64,000 nt of DNA from Bactericera cockerelli (taxonomy: Eukaryota; Arthropoda; Insecta; Hemiptera; Triozidae). A program made the position numbers and the translations under genes. The notes under the pieces were generated by a model that searched no databases, was not told the origin of the DNA, and saw only the letters and a program-made list of their open reading frames with translations. The stretch lies in assembly GCA_024516035.1 (NCBI GenBank), contig CM044958.1, positions 3,986,574 through 4,050,573 on the forward strand, written 5' to 3'. Below are positions 19,430 to 31,396 of this stretch, in pieces (the first letter of the stretch is position 1; every line of letters starts with the position of its first letter).

Positions 19430-21268
19430 TTATTATTATTATACAATTCTTTATTAGATACAAAAGGACATTATGTACATACAAAAAATAATAAAATGAA
19501 AAAAACAATATACAGGGTGTCCCACCAAACTTGGACACCTCAAATTACTCGGCCCCTGAAAGAGTTTTTGAAAAATAAAAAAATCTAGGGTACATGTGCT
19601 AATTATGCGGTTTCAGTTATGAAATTTTTTTTATACAGGGTGGTTCAAAAGTCAGAAATTGAGGTGTCAACTTTCGATTTTTAAATGGATCGACCTGAAT
19701 TTTATTTGATAATTTTACTTCTAAATGATTTCTGAGTACTTTTTTAAACAAAAATATTACATACAGGGTGGTTTTTTTTCGACCAATTTTTTTTCTAAAT
19801 CTTGAATAACTCAAGTTCGGTTAATTTTTTCGATAACAAGAATAGAATGTGTTTGTGTAATGAATACACGCACTTTCAATCGGCATCAAAAAATTTTATA
19901 CAGGGTGGTTCACAAGTGAAATAATGACTTGATTTTTTTTAAAACCGAGTTTTTTTAATTTTTTATTTCGGATTAATAATTCTCGTCTAATTTTACACAT
20001 TTTTCGTTAGTCATATCGAAAAACAAAACTAAAGTGTTGTACAGGGTGAGACATAATTTTTTTGTAACACCCTGTATATGGGCAGTCAAAGAGACGCAAA
20101 ATGAAATATAAAGACTAAATATGCAAGAAAAACTTTGATTTTTAATTAAACAAAAAAGTTATGGTGTTTTTACTAATATTGTCGCATGGACCACCCTGTA
20201 GATATTTTCTTAAACTATCATGTAGGTACTCTAAGTTGTATAAAATTTAACGAACACTTCGAATCATGTGGGAAAAACAAGTAAAAAACACGAATTTGGA
20301 GCCATTTTCAATTTGGTGTCCACACTGAATGATTTTAAAACTTGAAATAAAAAGTAGGTAGGTGTAGACACAAAATTGAGCATGGCTTTTTGAATTCATT
20401 TTTTTTTTTCAGATTTGGACTCCTCGTTGAATTTTAGACAGTTTCGACTACCCATATGATGGTTTAAGAAAATATCTACAGGGTGGTCCATGCGACAATA
20501 TTAGTTAAAACACCATAACTTTTTAGTTTAATTAAAAATCAAAGTTTTTCTTGCATATTTAGTCTTTATATTGAATTTTGCGTCTCTTTGACTGCCCATA
20601 TACAGGGTGTTACAAAAAAATTATGTCTCACCCTGTACAACACTTTAGTTTTGTTTTTCGATATGACTAACGAAAAGTGTGTAAAATTAGACGAGAATTA
20701 TTAATCCTAAATAAAAAATTAAAAAAACTCGGTTTTAAAAAAAATCAAGTCATTATTTCACTTGTGAACCACCCTGTATTAATTTTTTTGATGCCAATTG
20801 AAAGTGCGTGTATTCATTACACAAACACATTCTATTCTTGTTATCGAAAAAATTAACCGAACTTGAGTTATTCAAGATTTAGAAAAAAAATTGGTCGAAA
20901 AAAAACCACCCTGTATGTAATATTTTTGTTTAAAAAAGTACTCAGAAATCATTTAGAAGTAAAATTATCAAATAAAATTCAGGTCGATCCATTTAAAAAT
21001 CGAAAGTTGACACCTCAATTTCTGACTTTTGAACCACCCTGTATAAAAAAAATTTCATAACTGAAACCGCATAATTAGCACATGTACCCTAGATTTTTTT
21101 ATTTTTCAAAAACTCTTTCAGGGGCCGAGTAATTTGAGGTGTCCAAGTTTGGTGGGACACCCTGTATACAATAAAAATGAAAAAGAATAGAAAATATTTG
21201 AAAACATAATTATGTCCTAACTAAAGGACGGGGTTATTGCCTATGGCAATCTCTTTCACCCAACCACT
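19430..21268 (-). mobile_element. LINE-W copy ending at the HEXD exon 1 donor, split by foldback 2
   Basis: Tail and UTR at 19430-19510 and 21167-21240, coding end (GWVKEIAIGNNPVL-stop) at 21267-21221. On the gene strand it starts only about 5 bases into the first coding intron (CAGCAG|gtgag-tggttgggtg). Foldback 2 inserted within its 3'UTR. Confidence 0.75.
19511..21166. mobile_element. Foldback element 2, about 715-bp arms, TA target
   Basis: Arms 19511-20224 and 20449-21166 are near-perfect inverted copies with a 224-bp loop. Ends are tacagggtgtcccacc and its complement, flanked by TA. Further acagggtgg boxes sit inside each arm (for example 19635, 19764, 19900, 20041), as if several termini were nested. 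No transposase. Confidence 0.9.
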
Positions 21269-21271
21269 CAC

Positions 21272-21657
21272 CTGCTGACTTAACTGGCGAGACGCGGCGT
21301 ACACCTGTTGTTGCTGCTGCGGGGGATAAAAGTTCTGACTCATCATCTGCTGCTGCGGACTCAACTTCAGACTCTCGGCCGGCCGCTGCTGATCGAGAAA
21401 CTCGGTCGCGATGCTGTTGGCGGCGATGAACTGCACGGGCCGCACATCGTCGGCCGGGGGGCGGGGCGCTTTGGGGCGGCCGCCGTACAGCGAGGCCGCG
21501 GGCTTGGCGGCCTCATCGTCCAGGGCGTCTCGGGCCGAGTACTGCAGACAGAGCAGGACGGCGACAGTCACCAGGGAGGCCCCCAGGAGAGCGGACTTCT
21601 TGCGACGCAGGGAGACAAACAGGCGACCTGGACAGGAGGCGACGGAGGCCATGGTGT
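21272..21657 (-). CDS. HEXD: HEXD-like start exon: signal anchor and Pro/Gln-rich stem
   Basis: The acceptor ccccctgcccacag ends at 21658; five UTR bases (acacc) precede ATG at 21652-21650. It encodes 127 residues: MASVASCPGRLFVSLRRKKS, a hydrophobic span at about 21-40 (ALLGASLVTVAVLLCLQYSA), then a Pro-rich and Gln-rich stretch (SPQQQMMSQNFYPPQQQQQ). Donor CAGCAG|gtgagt at 21271, exit phase 0. Basic residues before one hydrophobic segment suggest a type II membrane protein with a lumenal catalytic domain, as for Golgi/ER glycosidases; human HEXD itself is not described as membrane-anchored. Very GC-rich compared with its surroundings. Confidence 0.88.
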
Positions 21658-21667
21658 CTGTGGGCAG

Positions 21668-21849
21668 GGGGAGAATCAGTATCAGTATAAACAGAAAAAT
21701 GAGAAGTTGTACTAGATGTAATGAATATCAGAACATACCTGGACAGCTGTTTCGAGCTTATTTGCTCTCATCAGCAGGTAAAAGTTCTGAATATCCATGT
21801 CATCAACTAACCTCTCTATTTTAATCAGTATAAACAGAAAAGTGAGAAG
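21668..21849 (-). mobile_element. Hammerhead-ribozyme element (retrozyme-like), intact copy
   Basis: A core of about 143 bp lies between direct repeats of atcagtataaacagaaaa/gtgagaag (about 21675-21706 and 21824-21849). The core carries a complete hammerhead. It lies in the HEXD 5'UTR intron, same strand, with its 3' side about 15 bp from the start-exon acceptor. Related copies at about 37548-37680 and 56531-56707. Confidence 0.8.
21720..21805 (-). ncRNA. Type I hammerhead ribozyme
   Basis: Reading the minus strand: CUGAUGA (21774-21768), stem II GAGC/GCUC with loop AAAUAA (21767-21754), GAAA (21753-21750), then CAGCUG giving a minimal self-complementary stem III, then the GUC cleavage triplet (21744-21742). 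Stem I pairs the segment before the core (UUCAGAAC...UACCUG) with CAGGUA.GUUCUGA after the cleavage site. All invariant core bases are present. The short palindromic stem III is typical of metazoan retrozyme/Penelope hammerheads thought to act as dimers. Predicted cut between 21742 and 21741. Confidence 0.9.
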
Positions 21850-22381
21850 TAAATAACAGAAATCATATTTGTGTTCAGGCGCGGCCGGTGGTAAAATGCT
21901 TTGGGGTTGCTGCCACATAAACCAGACTAAAATGGGATTTACAGCCCTATGATCTCCACCGCTCGAAATTTAAATATGTAACCAACAGGCACAGCCGGTG
22001 GAAAAATAATTTAGGGGTACTGCCCCGATGCCACGTAAACCGGACTAAAATGGGATTTATAGAGTAGAGTTGATAATTTAGTATCTAAAGAGTTCGAGTT
22101 TGTTTACCATGCCGAATATAATAATTATGCATTAATTATTCTAGAAATGTGTGATGATTTTCATTGTGTACGAGCTAGGACTTGAGAAAAAAAATTTCGT
22201 CTCTCTTTTTCGTCTGGGGCTGCTGCAGTTCTGCAGATCCTTAGTTTGTATTAATCACTTTCGTGATGTCACAACTACTCTAACTCGCTTTACTAAATCT
22301 ACGCTGAGACCAGGACTTGAACCACCGCGTCCTCCAGGTTACAAGTCCGCCGCCTTATCAATCAAGCTACTGAGGTCGGTG

Positions 22382-22915
22382 GAAGGAATAACAATTATTT
22401 AATTTGTGTATTTCATTTTGAAATACACAAATTTGTGTGTAAAAGATAGAAAGAAAAGAGAAAAAAATATAAGTCATTAATTAATTTAAATCTAAATTAA
22501 TGTAATTTTAATTTTATTTTAATCTGTAGCCTAGGTAAGGACCAATTGGTCACATGCCTCCTTATAAGGAGAGGCCTCAGATACCAATCTGATTTTGTAC
22601 AACTTTATTGTGTTTTATGTATTTGTGTACAAATGTGTTTTATGTTCAAATAAAAGCTATTTACATTACATTACATTTTCAGTGCTGACAGTATGAATCA
22701 AATGAGATCGAATGCCACTGGCTGAAACATTGCTTTGCATTTGCAACTGTGCATTCAAAATTCAGAACAAAACGTTGCGAAACACAATGTTGCGCTAAGT
22801 AGGAAACCAACTTCAGGTATATTGAGGTGTTTTTAATATTTACTGAGCTATTTCACTTGGTCATAGAAAGTCGTGCGCGCCGATTTTTCTGTTGGTTTTT
22901 AGTTATAAAAGTTTT
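22382..22915. other. AT-rich, no gene seen
   Basis: Contains a small hairpin-like repeat at about 22400-22440 (aatttgtgtatttcattttg and its complement) and a short direct repeat near 22600-22640 (gttttatgt). No exon found. Confidence 0.4.
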
Positions 22916-23768
22916 AGCGCCAGCGTCGATGGCGCATTGAATACACCGGTTCTCGTACCACCACCTGGGTCAAACAACGACCAGCGAGGTGAAAACTTCG
23001 TGATGGTGGCAATCCGGCCGAATCTAGGCTGGGTGAGGTAAATGTGGGTAGCAGGTTTGTGAGTTTCGCGCAAATAGAGGGTTCCACCCCCGTCGTGATA
23101 TGACCACACAGTTGAAAGCGAAGTTAAACCTAAATTAAAACAAAATCAGCTATTTAGACACCATAATATTACATCCGTGTTCTCGCTTCATAGACCTTCC
23201 TGATGATAGTACGTCAGTACGCTAGTACTTACCTACACTAAATGGGTACCTATAATGAATGTCCATTCTTAAGAAATCGCAGTAGCAAATTGATTTTTCT
23301 GTTATTTCCACTGAGGTTTTTCTATGTGTGTGCGCTACTGCGATAGCATTGTTTTCTAAGTTATCGCTGTACTTTTTTTCTATGTTGTTTTTTTTTTATT
23401 TATCTGTAATTGAAATGTAATAGCAGATCTCTATTTCACGTACCGAGCACAATAGGTTCTGTAATGGGTATAAGGAAAATACTCTTCGATTGCGAAACTG
23501 TTCATGAGAATATACTGGGTATAACATAGTAATTCCGTGTCCGTGAGGTATAGGTATTGAAACCTAAATCATGGTGGTGAGAGGATTACATGGACACCTA
23601 GATGTAATGTCTAGGCTCATTTCATGTCCCTTGATTTTATTTGTTTTAACGTCCTGACTTGAGGTAGACAAGACGGGGGGTTTTACGCTCCATTCGCTGG
23701 GAATCGTACCAGCTATACCCACATTAATCTCACCCAGCCTGGGTAGGTCCGAAATACGTAGTTTAGAT

Positions 23769-24227
23769 ACAGGGTGTATATAAACTACGAGATAAAAATT
23801 CTAGGGCTCTTGAAATTGAAAATATTCCACAGAGATTTTGGCGGAAATGCTTCATTTACAAAACGACGGACATTTTTTGATTTTCCGACCCTTAGATACT
23901 AAATTCGCTTTATCTTTTTTTTTCGGAAAGTTTAATATATTTGCAAACTTTGGAAGACTTAAATTTTGGCTGGTTACAGCATTTCATTTTTTTTATGTTC
24001 CTAGGCCAAGTCAAAGCCACTATTGGACAGATTGGACAGTTCAAAAGATATAAAACTCTGATGTGATAGTATTTTTAGATCGTCCTTCAAAAATCGATTC
24101 TTCGTGAAAAATTTCCAAAAAAAAAAGAAGCTTTTTTGACAAAATCACTAAAGAATATTTTCGATATTCATGGACGGAGTTCTATCAGACGTAGAACTTT
24201 GGTGGCGTCCTTTAGCTTCACCCTGTA
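23769..24227. mobile_element. MITE-like element with tacagggtg termini
   Basis: Starts tacagggtgtatata and ends cttcaccctgta. The interior resembles the element at 39698-40858 (ggcggaaatgcttcattt, atcgatt...tgaaaaa). No transposase. Related by its ends to foldback 2. Confidence 0.55.
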
Positions 24228-24721
24228 GAAAGAAGAGTGACTGCGTGTGTTGTAAAGACTACAGGACGAGGAACGAGTTGTTTTCAATTAGCAACAATTT
24301 GGGTTGCACGCAGGTGATGTGGGTTCGATCCCCGGCTAGGTATAATGTAATTCCGTCTGATAGGCGCAAGAGACATAGAGTACAGTCAAACCTGGATATA
24401 AGAGAACGATTTCGTGTCAAATTTATTATTAAACATATTGGATCAAGTTTTATTTACATATAGAATATATTCAATACATAGAACATGAGATTAATAAAAC
24501 AAAACTTGATCAAGGGCGGTGCTAATGCCAACGGCATTCTCTTCCTCTCTATTATAAGAAAAACTTGGATATAAGAGAATTTTCTTCCGGTACGTTAAGA
24601 TTTTATATATCCAGGTTTCACACGGAAGGGGATCTAGCCATAAATGAGTAATTATACAAATAGCTTCTCATTTTTATTCACAAGATATGTTATCCCCGAC
24701 ATTCATAAATAATAATAATAA

Positions 24722-24925
24722 CACTCTTTAGTGGAAGTTAACCACCAGACGAGGTTAATGCTCAAACATTTTCTACCACCTAACTCTCAGAGTCTTATTA
24801 TTATGTGGTCACAAACTCAAATTAATTAGGAAAATTCGTGCACAGCGTGTGATTCGAACCAACGGATCCCTACGCTACCTGGATTACCAAACTAACGCGT
24901 TAACCACTTGACTACCAGTGCACTA
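24722..24925 (-). mobile_element. SINE-D copy, near full length
   Basis: Plus strand ctctttagtggaagttaacc to aaccacttgactaccagtg. The tRNA-like head reads on the minus strand (ggttaacgcgttagtttgg and the ttggttcgaatca box). Full-length relative at 41295-41500. Confidence 0.75.
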
Positions 24926-25301
24926 TTCAAGTACAGATCAGAATTCCTGCCCTGCTAGATAACGAACCCAACTCACCGTGCGTGCAAACCTGCACTAGGT
25001 TTTTGACTTTTTTTTTCGTAAGGGGGACCTTGAAATTTGTGAGTCATTTGTAATAAATTTATAGCGCACTCACTATTACAAAATATAAATCTGAAATATT
25101 ATAACAAGAGGCTCACAAATTTGTGAATTCCTGTTACAAAAACGAAAAAAAAACTTTGTTCAGTCAGGTATAACAAATATGTGTTATATTAGATTTTCTG
25201 CTTTACGTATATTAGAGCAAAAAATATTCTTTTCATTTTTCAAAATATTCCAAAAGTGCAGTCATGAGAGAAAAGTGAGAGAAACTCAGAAGAAGAGAGG
25301 A

Positions 25302-25321
25302 GGGAGGGAGGGAGGGAGGGA

Positions 25322-25385
<64 letters not shown>

Positions 25386-25423
25386 GAGAGAGACAGAGAG
25401 AGAGACAGAGAGAGAGAGAGAGA
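25302..25423. repeat. (GA)n microsatellite
   Basis: ggaggg units followed by an almost pure ga repeat. Open frames in both strands (RERERER or SLSLSLS) are artefacts. Confidence 0.95.
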
Positions 25424-26341
25424 AATTGCAACAAAATAATATTACTATAAGCAGGTAAAGAAGACAAGCAATTTTTTCCGTCTTCAAGAGAAAAAAACGT
25501 CAACTTTTTTAATATTTTTAAAGACCAAGTTGAAAATCTAGTAAACTGTAGTTAACTTCATAGTACACATTAAAGTCATGGCGATGAATATAAAATCATA
25601 TAACCCGGGAATTTGTGTTTTCTTTGATGATCAAAAAAAAAAAAATCTTCAGTTGAAGTTTACCACCAGGCGAGGTTTATGCTCTAAGCATTTTCTACCA
25701 CTTAACAACCCTCAGAGTTTTTGATATAGTCGCACCTGGATATAATGGACTTGTATATAACTGTCCTATCTGAGGGACTGTAAACAGAGAGTAGACCAGC
25801 ATTAGCTTGGTTCTGAGGGCCCTTGTCAATTATTAGCCTCCTTGTAAAGACAGTGGTAGAAGTGCTGATGACTCATTCCTCCACTGTCTTGCTACCATCG
25901 TTCACGATGACGCCACCCTATGCTGATGATATAATAGAAAACTTTTTATAATAGCTCTGCCCTTGGGTTCTATTATATCCAGGTTCCACTGTAATATGGT
26001 AACTCAAAGAAATGAGAAAAAAAACTGCCCCGATTGATGTCCTCACGAGGCAAGGGTAGGCCCCGACATCCAAAGTACAGAACCGAAAAAATTCCGACCC
26101 CGCTGGGATTCGACCCGGGTCACCTGGAGTGCAAGCCGAGCATTCCGAGCAAGTGGCCAAGTGACTACTGATCAAAAATTTACGAAGAATTAAATTAATA
26201 GTATCCAATAAAATCAGGTAGATTCTGATGTTGACCTTGATCTATCCTTGAAGGGACAACCTTGGCAGATTTGAAAAGGTCATCTTAAGATGTCCCCTAT
26301 TTATGCATATAAATGAAGGCCACAATAATTTTTCTTTACTT

Positions 26342-26525
26342 TCTGTCCCGGTAGATCAGTGGTAAAGGTTCCAGAAGTTCCAGAGGTTGTGGGTTCGAAA
26401 CCTAGCCGGGACATGACAAGTTATCCTCCCATTTTTACCACAAATTAATATGTCTTGGGCTTAGTGCTGGCATAATGGGACTTTAATAGTCCTTATCGGA
26501 CAGTATAAAAAGGCGATATTATTAT
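26342..26525 (+). mobile_element. SINE-A copy
   Basis: Head ctgtcccggtagatcagtgg, box ggttgtgggttcgaaacc, end gacagtataaaaaggcgat. The preceding 26020-26165 is a diverged tRNA-headed SINE-F-like copy (minus). Confidence 0.8.
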
Positions 26526-26534
26526 TATTATTTA

Positions 26535-27590
26535 CACCCAATAGATTCCGAGAAATATCGACTTGGTCACTTAAACGGCTCCACCTTGTATATAGACAAA
26601 CATATACATACTTGTCTCTTTGTTTGTTTCATAACAAAAGGTCCACCCCCCCCCCCCCCCAAAAAAGACACTTTCCAATTTCCGTTCAACTTTTTCAAAA
26701 CGTACGAAAACCTGATAACACAAGAAGCGTTTCCTTTGCAATACTTCGTCTCCTGTGATAGCATCAAACAAAATTAACTGGTGTGACACCGCACGACTTT
26801 TCTCGTCACTCTAAAATAAACCAAATTCTGCCACTGGTGACTTAAACAGTTAGCTAAAAATAATGTCAATTTCGTAATCTGCACCTCAAAATCATTGGAT
26901 ATGATGTGTCACAACTCACAACTCCCATCTAACTATCTAAGATGTATAATACCCACTAAAAAGTAAGTCCAAGCAGGACCCTCTAACTAAAATACCGGTA
27001 AATTGGGGCCGTGGTCCAAGAACTTCAAACTATCTATAAAAAAAACTGGAGTAAACCCCCTTTTTTATTCTAAGAGAAAGTTATTCTCTAATCTTTTTGT
27101 TATTGTTGTATATTTGATCAATCCGAGAAACGGCCCTTGCGGTCACTTTTCGCGGCCCTGCGGCCGCAGAGTACGGCCGATTTCAACCAAACGTTTCGTG
27201 GTATAAAACAACTTTTTTGGAATCCTGAGGCTATGATTCGTCCAGAAATGTGAAAATATGGGTAGGTCAAATTTTCGACGAATTCAATACTTTCCTTATT
27301 ATAGGATAAGGAAAGTAAAAACAGTGAGATGTTCCACAAAGACGCAGTACTTTCTGAGCAACAAAAAGTTGACGGAAAATTGCGGAGGAGTAAATGTATA
27401 TGGGTATGTATTAGGTACATAAAAAAGACTCCAAAAATAAATACATACATAAATACAAATGCATGACATCAAAAAAAAGGACATCTCCAGGTCCTTTGTA
27501 ACAGACATGACAGCATTGAGGGTATCCCTGCTAAAAGGCTGTCACTAGGAGTCTTCCGCGTGTTTCTGACAGTACAGGCTGCCATCGAAT
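26535..27590. other. No gene seen
   Basis: Mixed AT-rich sequence with a 16-C run (about 26645-26660) and a GC-rich patch at 27125-27190. I find no open frame with coding character or splice pair. Confidence 0.4.
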
Positions 27591-27596
27591 TGAAAT

Positions 27597-28768
27597 GGGG
27601 CCCCTCACTCTTCATTCTCCCCCTCACTCTTCATTCTCCCCCTCACTCTTCATTCTCTCCCTCACTCTTCATTCTCCCCCTCACTCTTCATTCTCCCCCT
27701 CACTCTTCATTCTCCCCCTCACTCTTCATTCTCTCCCTCACTCTTCATTCTCTCCCTCACTCTTCATTATCTCCCTCACTCTTCATTCTCTCTCTCTCCT
27801 CACTCTTCATTCTCTCCCTCACTCTTCATTCTCTCCCTCACTCTTCATTCTCTCCCTCACTCTTCATTCTCTCTCTCCTCACTCTTCATTTCTCCCTCAC
27901 TCTTCATTCTCTCCCTCACTCTTCATTCTCTCCCTCACTCTTCATTCTCTCCCTCACTCTTCATTCTCTCCCTCACTCTTCATTCTCTCCCTCACTCTTC
28001 ATTCTCTCCCTCACTCTTCATTCTCCTCCACTCACTCCTTTCATTATCTCCCTCACTCTTCATTCCTCCCTCACTCTTCATTCTCTCCCTCACTCTTCAT
28101 TCTCTCCCTCACTCTTCATTCTCTCCCTCACTCTTCATTCTCTCCCTCACTCTTCATTCTCTCCCTCACTCTTCATTCTCTCCCTCACTCTTCATTCTCT
28201 CCCTCACTCTTCATTCTCTCCCTCACTCTTCATTCTCTCCCTCACTCTTCATTCTCTCCCTCACTTTTCATTCTCTCCCTCACTCTTCATTATCTCCCTC
28301 ACTTTCATTCTCTCCCTCACTCTTCATTCTCCCCTCACTCTTCATTCTCTCCCTCACTCTTCATTCTCCCCCTCACTCTTCATTCTCTCCCTCACTCTTC
28401 ATTCTCTCCCTCACTCTTCATTCTCTCCCTCACTCTTCATTCTCTCCCTCACTCTTCATTCTCTCCCTCACTCTCATTCCTCTCCCTCACTCTTCATTCT
28501 CTCCCTCACTCTTCATTCTCTCCCTCATCTCCATTCTCTCCCTCACTCTTCATTCTCTCCCTCACTCTTCATTTCCTCACTCCCTCCTCACTCTTCATTC
28601 TCTCCCTCACTCTCCATTCTCTCCTCACTCTTCATTCTCTCCCTCACTCTTCATTCCCTCCCTCACTCTTCATTCTCTCCCTCACTCTTCATTCTCTCCT
28701 CACTCTCATTCTCTCCCTCCCTCCATTCTCTCCCTCACTCTTCATTCTCTCCCTCACTCTTCATTCTC
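27597..28768. repeat. 19-bp minisatellite, about 60 copies
   Basis: Unit ctccctcactcttcattct, with short variant units. A 19-bp period keeps two frames open for over 400 codons (SLFILSLTLHSLPHS repeats). These are not genes: no splice, start context or non-repeat sequence supports them. Confidence 0.95.
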
Positions 28769-28779
28769 TCCGTGCAAAT

Positions 28780-29229
28780 AATAAAAAGCAGCCCCAAAAT
28801 CACCCAAGTTGGGCAAGGGCATTTATTTGCAGATGAACTGCAAATTTTTATTGATATTATTGAGTCAACTCTGAGGTTACAATAAATTACAAAGAAAAAT
28901 ACAATACAGAATATGAAGTGCAATACAGAATACTCTCCTTGTCTTGCTCTCTCTTTTTCTGAAATAAAGGGAGTCTTTTTCACTTTTTCACCTTTTCTCT
29001 ATTTCACTTTATCTCTTTCTGCTTTTTCCGTGAAATTATCGTCTACAATATAATAATAATAATATCGCTTTATATGTATTGCCCGATTAAAACTATTAAA
29101 GTTCCATTATTCATAATGGATTTTTTGGATTGGATTCATAATGGAACACATAATTGCAATTTATATTATATCTTTCTATATTCAATAATGTAAAATCATG
29201 TAAAATTTACAATAAATAAAGAGGTGCTA
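28780..29229. other. AT-rich with LINE/SINE scraps
   Basis: 28830-28950 looks like a minus-strand LINE 3'UTR; 29062-29115 is a SINE-A 3' fragment. No gene. Confidence 0.35.
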
Positions 29230-30574
29230 TACAGTATGTTTCAGAAAAGGTGGCCACCCCCTCGTAACTTTTGAACGCGACGGAATTTTTCAATTCTGTA
29301 AAGTCCTAGGTATAGGAAGTGCCCTATGGCCCATCCTGTGGTCATATTTATTTTTGGCCCCGGTCGGCCCTTCCGGCTTTTAGGCCATATTTTTTTATTT
29401 TTCTCGCGAATTTTAAATGGAATGCTATATTTTTTATTCCTGTTAATTAAAGTCTAAGTTAAGCAGAGTATAATGAGCTTTTAAAATTTTCAAAAACCTT
29501 ATCAGGGGCGGAGCTAGTAGGGTGCAAGTTTCAAAACAGTTACACCCTGTATTTCAGCGTTAGTTAGATTTTTTAGTACTTTTTTTATGTTCATAGGTTC
29601 AAAATATTGTTTTACACCATATGAAATCAAAAAAATATTCTTGTTTACTTTTAATCAGGGTCATAGTAAGGTTTTTGTAAAAGTACTTTTTTTCTCACGT
29701 CAATTTTTCCGTAAATTAATGGTGTTCTCGAAATCGGCATTTTTAGAGGTGAAAGTCTGCAGTGACATATGTTTTTTATGCTTGAAATCGAAAAAAAACT
29801 TAACGGAGAAGCGATTAAGATCATAAAAAAAGCCATTTAACCTGCTAGTTTTTTCACGACAGTGTCCGGTAAAGTGGGTGAATTTCGTATTGGATTTTTT
29901 TTTGTTGAAGAAACACAATTGGCATAGAAAATAAATAATACCTAATAAGGGAATAATACTTCAATTAACATAACTAAATGCGAAATGAAATGAAGATTAT
30001 TTCTTCTAAATCAGTGCCGGATAATTTTTATTCTCTCTCTCTTCTCCTCTTTAAAATAATTGAATTGGTTTAATTTTCACCCTCAAGAGTTTGGTACTTG
30101 ACCTGGTATTTTTTTCTCTTAAATTTCGAGATAATTAGATTTTTATTTAGAGACCTGGTATTCATAACTAGCAACACCAGTATGATTTTTTTTTTTTTTT
30201 TAATTTGGGTTTAATATCGCGTTTCAACTGCATGGTCATATCATAACGGGGGTGTTACCCTCCATTCGCAAGAAACTCACCAACCTCCTAAACACATTTA
30301 TCTCACCCAGCCTGGGTAAGGCCGGAATACCAGCATCACGAAGTCTTCTCCTCGCTAGATGTTGCTTAACTTCGGTGATCCTACAAGAATCGTTGCATTC
30401 AAAGCGCCATCAGACTGACTTCAGAATTATTGACAATGTGTTTTCTACAGATTTTACCAACTTACCAACTAAAATTGTCTCAAGAGGGGATCCCTAGGCC
30501 GACTTTAGAAGCAGCATTATCCGATAATTATTTTTGATACCTACAACTTGAACTTTGAAAAGTGAAAAAAAGAG

Positions 30575-30605
<31 letters not shown>

Positions 30606-31396
30606 CCGGCACTGATTTAGAATAAATAATTTTCATTTAATTTCGCATTTAGTTATGTTTATTGAAGTATTATTCCCTTATTAGATAATATTTATTTTCT
30701 ATGCCAATTGTGTTTCCTCAACAAAAAAAAATCCAATACGAAATTCACCCACTTTACCGGACACTGTCGTGAAAAAACTAGCAGGTTAAATGGCTTTTTT
30801 TATGATCTTAATCGCTTCTCCGTTAAGTTTTTTTTCGATTTCAAGCATAAAAAACACATGTCACTGCAGACTTTCACCTCTAAAAATGCCAATTTCGAGA
30901 ACACCATTAATTTACGGAAAAATTGACGTGAGAAAAAAAGTACTTTTACAAAAACCTTACTATGACCCTGATTAAAAGTAAACAAGAATATTTTTTTGAT
31001 TTCATATGGTGTAAAACAATATTTTGAACCTATGAACATAAAAAAAGTACTAAAAAATCTAACTAACGCTGAAATACAGGGTGTAACAGTTTTGAAACTT
31101 GCACCCTACTAGCTCCGCCCCTGATAAGGTTTTTGAAAATTTTAAAAGCTCATTATACTCTGCTTAACTTAGACTTTAATTAACAGGAATAAAAAATATA
31201 GCATTCCATTTAAAATTCGCGAGAAAAATGAAAAAATATGGCCTAAAAGCCGGAAGGGCCGACCGGGGCCAAAAATAAATATGACCACAGGATGGGCCAT
31301 AGGGCACTTCCTATACCTAGGACTTTACAGAATTGAAAAATTCCTTCGCGTTCAAAAGTTACGAGGGGGTGGCCACCTTTTCTGAAACATACTGTA
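29230..31396. mobile_element. Foldback element 3, about 795-bp arms
   Basis: Arms 29230-30022 and 30603-31396 are near-perfect inverted copies, ending tacagtatgtttcagaaaag and its complement, with TA at the boundaries. The interior (30023-30602) holds a 5S-derived SINE-C (30201-30405) and an A run (30575-30601). Each arm carries the same non-coding open frames on opposite strands. Confidence 0.9.
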
